NCBI GenBank assembly: GCA_005223375.1
Contig: RXOD01006038.1
Location: 1-11,527, forward strand
Reading direction: 5' to 3'
Length of the DNA: 11,527 nucleotides
Source of the DNA: Amoebophrya sp. AT5.2
Lineage: Eukaryota > Sar > Dinophyceae > Syndiniales > Amoebophryaceae
The notes below the pieces were generated by a model that searched no databases, had not been told where the DNA came from, and saw only the letters and a list, made by a program, of their open reading frames with translations. Numbering within the stretch: the first letter of the stretch is position 1; every line of letters starts with the position of its first letter. The position numbers and the translations under genes are program-made. Below are positions 1 through 8,700 of this stretch, piece by piece.

Positions 1-540
1 ACACCCTAAACCCCAACGCCCTAAACCCCAACGCCTTAAACCCCAACACCCAAAACCCCAGCACCCTAAACCCCAACACCCTAAACCCCAACACCCTAAA
101 CCCCAACACCCTAAACCCCAACAACCTAAACCCCAACGCCCTACACCCCGACCCTCTAAACCGCAACACCCTAAACCCCAACACCACCCCGAAACCCTAC
201 GCCCCGATGCCCTATGCCCCCAAACCCTACGCCCCAAAACCCCGAGCCCCGAAACCCTACACCCCAAGGCCCTACACTCCAAAACCTCACACCCCAAATC
301 CATACACAGCAAAACCCTACACCCCATAGCCCTACACTCCAAAACCCTCCACCCCAAAACCTTAAACCCCACCACCTTCGCTCCCAAAACCCGAAAACCC
401 TAAGCCCCAAAACCCGAAGACCGTACACCCCGAAACCCTATATCCCAAAACCCTGGACCCCAAATCTCAACCCCAGAAACCAAAAGTAATACTTGGAGCC
501 CTAAACCCCAAAACCCTAAACCCCAGGAACTTATAGCCCA
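1..540. repeat. Degenerate telomere-like tandem repeat (15-bp unit, CCCTAAACCCCAACA)
   Basis: Positions 1-180 are near-regular copies of a 15-bp unit containing one CCCTAAA heptamer plus CCCCAACA. From about 180 to 498 the units decay (CCCTACACCCCAAAA-like), and two clean units return at about 499-530. CCCTAAA is the C-strand of the TTTAGGG telomere repeat found in plants, dinoflagellates and several other protists. The C-strand at the left edge is the orientation expected for a left chromosome end. Because the unit is 15 bp rather than 7 bp and is degenerate, I read it as subtelomeric repeat rather than active telomere. Open frames across it (for example 214-489) are repeat artefacts rich in Pro/Asn/Gln. 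Confidence 0.85.
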
Positions 541-597
541 ACACCCGCGAACCCCTCGCTCTACGGCAGGGAGGTAAAAAATATTCGGCGACCCAAG

Positions 598-618
598 TCC
601 TGCTCCGCTGGAGCAGGA
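598..618. other. Perfect 9-bp hairpin
   Basis: TCCTGCTCC and GGAGCAGGA are perfect reverse complements separated by GCT. No T-run follows, so a terminator reading has no support. The role is unknown; it may be a remnant of a mobile element near the telomere repeats. Confidence 0.6.
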
Positions 619-700
619 TAACAATGAAAATAAAATGGCGACGCGGTCCGAGTTTTAGGACACCCGAAGCCCTAAATCTTACCCCCCGCGTGTTGCGTTG

Positions 701-712
701 CGCCTTCGGGCG
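701..712. other. CGCC-TTCG-GGCG hairpin
   Basis: A 4-bp GC stem closes a TTCG tetraloop, an especially stable RNA hairpin type. It lies in a GC-rich stretch (683-745) that differs from its surroundings. No associated RNA gene was recognised. Confidence 0.4.
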
Positions 713-867
713 TTCCGGCTTTCGGGGTTGCCGGTGTTTTCGTTTTGGCTTTAAAAAGTAAAGTGCTGAGGTCTGGGCTTCAGGTCAAGCCCGGCCGAAC
801 CCCTAAAACTGGCGGGCTCGTGCTGGTACCGTGCTACTGACGTTATCCGTGCGGTCCCCATATCATC

Positions 868-1104
868 ATGTTGATGCGCCCGCACACTCTGATCACGACA
901 CGTGTCCTGCTGCAGTTGCATGTGCTCCCCCGAAAGGCTGACGCAGTGACATTTTCAACTGACCGCTGTACAGAACCCGTAGCCGAAAATGATGAAGATT
1001 CGACGGCGGCCGCGGCCACCTCTTCTCCGGTAGAAGCAGCTATGGAGCTTTTTGATGAGACCCCACCTTCGTCTACGGTCAAGCTCCACGCGAGAAAAGT
1101 TTAA
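868..1104 (+). CDS. Doubtful small ORF, 78 codons
   Basis: An ATG-initiated open frame whose C-terminal half is acidic and rich in Ala/Ser/Thr/Glu (about residues 37-72). I recognise no domain, signal peptide or membrane segment. The opposite strand is open over the same span (843-1082), as often happens by chance in GC-rich DNA. It could be a short 5' exon of the downstream gene, a separate small gene, or nothing. No splice link to the large gene was found. Confidence 0.15.
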   Translation: MLMRPHTLITTRVLLQLHVLPRKADAVTFSTDRCTEPVAENDEDSTAAAATSSPVEAAMELFDETPPSSTVKLHARKV

Positions 1105-1447
1105 CATTCGGAGAACAGATCAGTCAGACAGTCAATCAATCAAGCTGAATTGGTGTTGCAGCGGCGATGAAAGTCGCACGCCATTCACTTCTCGCGCAGC
1201 CCGCGGAAGCGCGCCGTCTCAGCAATGTGGCGCTGGCGTTGAAATAGAAATCGCGACGGCGAGGCCTTACTCCGCACTTCACTAGCAGCTCTCTACTTCG
1301 CCACTCGTGCAGTTCTTTGATATCATCCCCTGCCTCAATGATGAGTACAACTAGTGTTCTGTGCACTAGCCGAAGTTTCATAGCAAACGAGTGAGCAGTG
1401 CGAGAGAGCGAGCGACGGAAAGGCAGACGCGTTCCTGTCGACTGAGC

Positions 1448-1473
1448 GAAAAAAAGAGAGCGAGAGAGAGAGT
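1448..1473. repeat. GA-rich simple tract
   Basis: An A-run grading into alternating GAGAGCGAGAGAGAGAG. It is a simple-sequence tract in the spacer with no evident function. Confidence 0.6.
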
Positions 1474-1551
1474 GTGTTGGAAAGTGACGCGTCGAGCCAC
1501 TGCATTTGCCATACCTTATTCCGCCAAACAGTATCTACTCAATGCCTTTTT

Positions 1552-1650
1552 TATATAAATACTAACCAGTCTTTCGTGCATCATACGCCCCTATTTTGAA
1601 TTCGTTTGTCGGTTCTCTCGCGGCTTTCTCGTGTCGTAATCTCTGCGCAG
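1552..1650 (+). promoter_or_regulatory. Possible 5' region: TATA-like box, TACTAAC and a trans-splice-type acceptor
   Basis: TATATAAA lies at 1552-1559 and the branch-point-like heptamer TACTAAC at 1560-1566. A pyrimidine-rich stretch then runs to TCTGCGCAG ending at 1650, about 130 bp before the chosen start codon. In dinoflagellates nuclear mRNAs receive a spliced leader at an AG acceptor, and TATA boxes are not typical promoters. The AG at 1650 is thus a candidate leader-addition site. This is inference from position and composition only. Confidence 0.3.
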
Positions 1651-1779
1651 CTAAACTCTAATCGCAGCCACGCCAACGAGCCAAGAGCTCCTTCTAGCAG
1701 AAAGGGTAGAGGAAGAGGGCTGCTGATCGTAGACGAGAGATGTAGGCATAGAAGATGCCCGCCTATCGGCAAATCGCAA

Positions 1780-2759
1780 ATGGCTGACACTACGACCGGA
1801 TTTTGCAATGAAGAGGCGGGCGGCAGTTCCGGATCCTCATCCCCGCACTGGCGGGCCCGCAAGCAGTGCGGCCGTGGGGGTGCAGAACCCCCCGGGCCCC
1901 CGGACCCCATAGTCGCGTCTACTTTTGAAGGTGCGGGTCCGTCGGATTCGTACTACACACGAATTCTTCCCCGACATCTGTTCTCTCCACCGGGCGACGC
2001 GCGACCGCCTCCGGACGACGGCGTTCCAATCACGAGGTTTCCCCCGCCACTCACGGTGGTGCCGCCCCGCCGCAACAGGACGACCCTGCCGGAGCAAGCA
2101 AAAGTGCGAAAACGTCTAGGTCTCCAGATGGAAGCAGCGGACCGGTGGCGCAAGCGCAGACGGAGGTTGGCGTTACCTCGGCTCGCGCTCGCGTGTTTGT
2201 CTACTTTCCACGTTGGTGGGGGACCTCCCGGCAGTAGTAGTTTCCTCGTCGCGGGGGAGCAGCCGGGCCGGCCCAATAGGGCGGCGGAGGCCGTTGTGGA
2301 CGATGTCACGTTCGACGAGAAGACGAATTCTTTGAACCTGAAGGTGTCCCTCCCCTCCTCCTCCTCATCCTCGCACTCCCCAAGGGGACGAGAAGATGAT
2401 GCTTCCGCGAATACGGTGATCCGCAGTGGGTACCTGTACCAGGGTATTGCTTCCGGACACGACGCGGAGAATGGCGGGGAAAAGAATTTCGATTTAGATC
2501 AAAGTGGCTGGGTCACGCGTTTCAAACGGTACCTGTTCGAGCCTTTCTTCGCGAAGAAGCTGCGGCGGCGGCTGGTGAGCTACGGCACCGGCGGCGGCTC
2601 GCTCACGCTGCCCACAACAAACAACTGGGGCGAGGCGACCTACTCCTTCACCGACCACAGCGGGGGCACCACCGTGGGGCCGGCGGTGGCCACCAACACC
2701 GCGGGTACCACCAACCTCTTTGCCGGCGCCTTGATCACGGGCATCCGGCTCGAAATCAA
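1780..2759 (+). CDS. Exon 1: Pro/Arg/Ser-rich N-terminal region
   Basis: The frame is open from 1600, but no ATG occurs before 1780, which I take as the start (residues 1-326). An ATG at 2128 (residue 117) is followed by a run of basic residues and the hydrophobic segment LALPRLALACLSTFHV (about residues 130-145). That could be a signal anchor, or a true signal peptide if translation began at 2128. Residues 30-115 are Pro/Gly-rich and of low complexity. A Ser run lies near residue 192 (from about 2353). The recognisable globular style begins around residue 240. The exon ends in the first AAATCAA copy. An unrecognised small intron within this exon cannot be excluded. Confidence 0.55.
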
Positions 2760-5700
2760 AAATTACGGTTCTGAAAATAAAAAACTCAGGTCTATTAGGT
2801 GGAGGCTTGCCGTGTCTGGGTTTTACAAGAATACGAGGTGGGGGTTGTTTTTTCCACAGAAGGTTGCGACGAGATCTAGGATATCGGCAGTAGGATTTGA
2901 ATCCGGGACTCCGCGACTACTCCCATCGGGCCCATCGGAGAAGGCTGTCGGTCGTTCCGTCGCTGTGATTGGTGCTGGGCGGTCCCATCGCTCAGCAAAT
3001 TGCGGCCGTAGGAAGGTGCCAGCGACTGTTCTCAGTCGGGTTTAATGACCTCGCTGTCGGTGATGACCTACATCTTCCGATGATCGGAAGGTGACAACAC
3101 CGACAAGCATTTGCTAATAAATCCGGCCAAAAACCTACAGACCGGAAGCCCAACACACAACATCACTTGGGTTTTTATTTACAAGCCCCCCCTCTAAATC
3201 AACACTGGCGATGATTGGGCGCTCACGGCCACGAACATGAAGATTCGGTTCGTGAAGCACACGGTGACCCCCTCGGCCGGGATGACAGTGGCCACGGCGT
3301 GCAAGGACGGCGCGAACACGGTGCTGGAGTGCGACGTGCTGCCCACGGTGTGGTGCGCCGGCGGCGGACTCGGCGGCTTCCAGCGAACCTCCACCACCAT
3401 CATGGACAAGCTGGACGGAAATACTGGCAGCAGCACCAGCGTGGCGCTCACTTCCGCAGGGCACGCGTACTGTCAGTCTGCTGTTTATACATTGATGAGT
3501 TACTTCGATAGAATTGGTTCGATGAATAGAAAACTACGTCTTCGTCTGTTTATTCAGTATCCCGGATTCTCGCATCGAAATCTCGAAATCGGTAATAGCC
3601 GAAATTACGACCACCTAAAAATCGGCAGCATGCGGTTCAAGCAGGGGGGTATTTTCCAGTTGTGTTGGTCTGTGAACGGTGTGTGGGACAATGCGCAGCT
3701 GTGGCGCGGGTCTCTGCTTGTGAACGGGTACTTTGACACTGGGTTTTGCACGGGCAAGCCGGCCGCCACCTGCATGCTCGACGTGCAGAACGCGTTCCAG
3801 TGCTTCATCCTGAAAAACCGGTACAACAACGCCGCGAACAAGTATATCACCTTCGGGTCGCCCAACAAGTATCCCACGAACTGTGTTATCGGGAACACCG
3901 CGAACGTCCGCGTCGAGAACGAAGCCATGTACACCACAAAAACCCAGGACCTGGGCGCCGTGTTTTTAAAAAGGGACGGCACCACCAACCAGCTGGGGTT
4001 CGAGGGCGACTACACCTCCCCGCCGGGCACGAGTATTTATTACGCGGCCAGCTGGAGCGCCGAATATGTGTATGCGAGTAGTACGACTACCTTACTGCAG
4101 GCGGCGGCGGCAAGTCCGTGCGGAACGTCCACGCCGAGCGACAAACTGTGCCGGTACGGGATGGACTGCGCGGCGGGGGAATACGCGGTGAAGTTAAAGG
4201 GGGCCGCCGACGTCAACTTCGGCCTGCCCGCCACGAAAAACAACCTGGCGGGACCCACCTTCAAAGCCTTCACCGTCGGCCTGTGCTGGTGCTCCTTCGG
4301 CACGCAGTGCACTAAACCAAGCGTCGTCGGAAACTTCCAGAGGTATCATATCGATTGGGCGAGCTATGTTTGTACCGATGTAGTAGAGAAAATCAGTGTT
4401 ATGAAGCTGGGTGAGAGATCTTTACTTCATGAAAATTTTTGCATCATGCCGCATAGGCGAGCTATGTACAATAGACAGTGATAGATTGACTGATCATGCA
4501 GCGGCCATAACCATTTGCAAAATGTAAACTTTTATCAATTGCGATAAGATTTTCTTCTGCAATCGCCTCCAGGTATCGGCAGCAGATCGGCATCGTGAAC
4601 TACTATTTGTCGAAGATTTGTCGGTCCAACGATGCGGATTGCGACCCCGACTATTCGGGTGTGTCCCCGTCCGTGTACTTCAAGGTGCGTGTGGAGTGTC
4701 CCAAGCACGCTTGTTTAGCATCCAACGACAACCGCGTGAAGATCGTGATGCAGACCCAGTCTGCCGACATCGAGACCGACCGCAGCGTCTGGGAGACTAA
4801 CAACCGGTGTCGCGCCACCGGGCCCGCCCATGGCGTCACGGTTTATCCCACCCCGGGGGGCAAGCCGATTCTGACTTCCCCGTCTTCCATCTCCGGCATG
4901 GGCGGCGGCACCAACACCGCCCAGAAGGACTTTCCGGCGCTGCCCGGCGGCGTGGCCAGCTACAAGCAGGGTTTTGTATTTAACTACGACAGCACGTTTT
5001 ACGAGCGCGTGCAAAAGCACGAGCAGGTGATGTTCGACATCTGCTACTGCGACACGAACTGCGCCAGTATTGCGGCGGCGGACGCGGGCAACTGGTTCAA
5101 GGTGGGTCAGCTCCGGTTCGCGGGTTTCCGGTTAGTGAGCGTCGCGTACGAGGCGGCGAGCACGCCCAGCGCGTGGGCGGTGCAGTACATCGAGGAGGGG
5201 GGCATCATGGGCTTCCGGAGGCAGCCGGACGACTACGACGTGATGGGGCTCACGGAGAGCGGGATTTTGAAAATCGTCCCCGACAACGCAAAAACCATGG
5301 ACGACGACAAGTGCCGAACCACTGTCTACGACACCACGCTCATCCAGAGCGGGCTGAACATTAGGCGATTGGTCGATTCGAACAAAACTCATATCCTCGA
5401 CTTTAGCTAGCGATAGGGGCTAATGACTTTTTATCGCGAGGAGTTATTGATTCACCGCGATTTGGATAGAGTCTTCGGGATCGGTGCGGGAGGGGGGTAA
5501 CGCGGATTGCCTACATAGTAAGCACTCCTTCAAAGGGGCTAAGTAGGGGTGTTTAGGGTGTCGGGGGAGCCAGCGTGGAGATTTGTTGCAGGCTGTCGAC
5601 ACTTGAGTTTTTCGATTCGCCCCCGTCTAAGAACCGCCAGGCCAACGCGGTTTCCGCGTACCGCGGCACGCGCACCACCGGCGGCGTCGCGGCGGACAAG

Positions 5701-8700
5701 AACAAGATGATCTTCAACACGGGGTCGCTGACGAACTTGGTCACGATAAAAAAGGCGGGGGTGGTGGCGATCTGCTACTGCCAGTGGGCGAGTACCACGG
5801 GCTGCGACGACAACGGGCTGTACTGGATTTTGGCCGGACGTACCACTATTAAAGGCCCCATCACGGGGGGCGAGAACTGGGAGTTCTCCACCTTCGTCGT
5901 TTTCAGCATGGAGTACAACGGGTACGGGCTCGCGAACGAGAACAAGCTACGCATCATCCACCCGGACGGCAGCTGCACGGACAACGGCGGCAACCCCGAC
6001 CGCGGCAGCTACGCCTACACTTATCTTTATCTCGGCTGCCCGACGGGCTGCACGCAGGTGGGGGACGTGAATTCAGTAGTGAACGGGGACCTGAAAACGC
6101 AGGTGCTTTCGTCGGACAAGTTCGGGTGCGACCCGCACTTCGACAACTGCCGAAAAAACGAAATCAAAACAGTGACCGTGATGTCGGACACCGAAACCCA
6201 AATCGAGTTCGAAGAAGCGCCGGGACTGGCGGCGGGAGACCAAATCGTGTTGGGGGATAACATCGAGTGCCTACCAGCCAGCTACCAATGCACGCCAGAA
6301 AAACTAGCGCTCTTGAAAGGTCTGTTGACATGTGATTTGTCTATACAACAGCGAGCGAAAAGAGCCATTTTATTTTTATGGCTATTTTTTGTGCGTTATT
6401 TGTGGCTCTCCGGGAGGACCTAGAAGCATTGGTATAGCGAGTAGCTACGTAGTCGTAGGCATCGGAGGTGGAAAAAAAGCGCAGTCACTGTGCCTATAGC
6501 ACTAAAAGAACAGGAAAAAAAACCCAAAACAGGCTCCTACAACTACGCGGACTATTTGACTTCCGACGACCGCGCGACAAAGGAGTACATTGTGTCGCAC
6601 GCGGTGACGCCCGACCCCAACAACGATCCCAAGTTCTGGCGCATTCCGGTTATGCTGGGGCCAGCGATGGTAAGAAGTGGGTATTAGTGGTATTAGTTGG
6701 AAATAGTTGGGGGGCTTTGTTGGATTCCTTTTTCTGGTGACCGCAAAAAGTAGAGGGCTGCAGATGGAGTACGAGGCGCGGCCTTCCGCTGTCGCGGTCG
6801 GCAAGCCTGGCAACCACCACCACACAGCTAACGACACAGCTAACAAGCAAGCGCCGCTTCAGGTGCCTCATTCTTCATACCGCCCTTCTGGCGCCGTTGA
6901 TTCTTGCTATTGGCTTTCCGTGGCCTTCCTTTCCCTCCCAGTGGCTCACTTACCCGTCCTCCCTACTCCAAACGAGGGGGCCTCTCTGAAACCGCTCTCG
7001 GCGCTTGCGGTCCAGAGCGGCTTGACGATCTCGCCATCGCAATCCGCCATCCAAACCCAACTGGGGGCCCATTCCAAATTACAAATCATCGATTAAACAC
7101 CAATGGAGCCTACAACCATAGCTTACCACCGCTGGCCCCTACAAACCCCTCGGGTTCCCGAGCCAGTGCTACGACGCCGCGAGCGGGATCAAGACGTGCG
7201 CGTCGGAGGCGGTGGGCAGGCCGATCTTCACTGCGAAGAACGGCGTGAATCATGGGAAGTGGCGCCGCGTGAACAAGGCGGTTACTAAGTGGGAGATCAA
7301 GGGCGAGCGTGAGATTCAGAACATGAAGGTTTGTTGGCACTACGGCAGCAACGTGGGCAAGTACGTCACCGAGGTCGGGAAATTAACGTTAAAAGCTTCG
7401 GACCCGATGTCGGTGGCGGCGGTGCAGATGACCACGAAGCTGTACAATGTGAAGGCGCCGATTTTGATTTCGTTCAAGACTGCGGGCAGTATGACCGGCA
7501 AAATGTACGAGGCTGCGCAGGGCCCCACGCAGATTCGGTTCTTGTTCCAGGACAACTCAAAGCTGGAGGTGTACCAGACCGACTTCGACGCGAGCCCGAT
7601 TTTGGACTCTTCCACCGAAGACGACATGGTGAACGCGACACAGGCGATCTGCGGAAAGCTGTTCATTGAGCTGTGGGCCGACGACGTGGAGAACGGGTTC
7701 CCCATGCCCCGTGGCTGCTACTACAAGCGCTACGCGCTGGACGCGACGCGATCTACCAGAGAACTCTTCATCTACTTCGACGCGAAAAACGGGCTGCGGC
7801 CTGCGACTAACTACATGCTGGTAATGAACGGCGAGCTGAAATGCGACCTAACCGCCGCTATGCAGCGAGACCAGCGATGGTAACGATCACCGACTGGGAT
7901 ATTAACGATTAGGAGGAGGCACAGGCAATGGGATCATGATTTTTCCACTTGTTGGCGATGGCGAGTGCCGAGCCCATACAAAGGCGCTCAGAAGATTCAT
8001 GATACCCGGCGCGAAGCGAGCTCTGGGTCGCGGCTATTCAGAGATTCAGGATTGATCGATGGGGAGTAGGAGGCGGCTTCCCCGCTGGAGATGAGACATT
8101 GGGAGGGAGAGGGAGGCCAGGGGAAGCGAGCGACTAGAATGGCGATACCGCCTAAAAGTACGGGGCAGACGCAAATCGCAAGGGGGCGCCTAAAGTTGCG
8201 ACTTATTGTGGGCTGTAGGCTGCAAGGGTGCCAGGGGTCTTTGACAGCCGACCACATAGAGCCGCGCTTGTTTCTAGTACTGCGGCCCTCTTTTTCGGAC
8301 CATTGCACCAATGGGGGAAAGCGAAATCCTCGCGAAGACCTCCAAAATAAGAAACCCACCTTAATATAATACTTCAAATTTATTCTTATTGCTAGGCTTT
8401 CTTACCAAATCGCTGTGGTCCCGCCATACTCTTCGCGGGCGCGTGCTCGGAGGCGAGCGCAGCGCAGAAGGACGGGCAGTACCTGGAGATCTTTACGATG
8501 GACGATTAACGAGGGGATCAACCTATTTTCCTGGACATGCCTGGGGTAGTGGGAGGCTTGTAGGGAGTTGGGTAGCTATGGTTTCAAATGATGCGCCATG
8601 GGCGATGGGCTGTATTCTGTTGTATTTCGTCTCGTATTTTGTGTTGTATTTGGTCTTGTATTCGGTCAGATGGTGCTCCTTGGAAGCAGAACACAGCGAC

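Larger units (their letters stand above)
541..1600. other. Intergenic/subtelomeric spacer upstream of the large gene
   Basis: About 1 kb with no convincing gene. It holds a perfect hairpin (598-618), a UUCG-loop hairpin (701-712), a doubtful ORF (868-1104), a small inverted repeat CTAGTG/CACTAG (1351-1369), a GA-rich tract (1448-1473) and a TATA-like/branch-like cluster (1552-1566). Base composition changes several times across it. Scattered CCCTAAA-like remnants persist to about 680. Confidence 0.6.

Noticed and set aside
214..489. Pro/Asn-rich frames in the telomere-like array on both strands
   Set aside because: Produced by the 15-bp repeat, which is a multiple of three and so stays open.
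977..984. CCGTAGCC, the start of the dinoflagellate spliced-leader sequence
   Set aside because: The match ends after eight bases; the following bases do not fit the leader and no donor follows. Consistent with chance.
1953..2309. 118-codon minus-strand frame, Arg/Pro-rich
   Set aside because: Shadow of exon 1 in GC-rich sequence with no recognisable domain.
2893..2904. GGATTTGAATCC resembling a tRNA T-arm on the minus strand
   Set aside because: The T-loop would be six bases instead of seven, and I cannot pair an acceptor stem or anticodon arm around it. It lies inside intron 1.
4068..4100. Possible 33-bp GT-AG micro-intron within exon 3
   Set aside because: In frame with no stop, unusually short, and no flanking repeat; continuous coding is simpler.
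7880..8395. GT-AG pair at the positions in intron 7 equivalent to the nested pair in intron 6
   Set aside because: Its 516-bp length does not connect the two exon frames, so the CCGCC repeat join is preferred.
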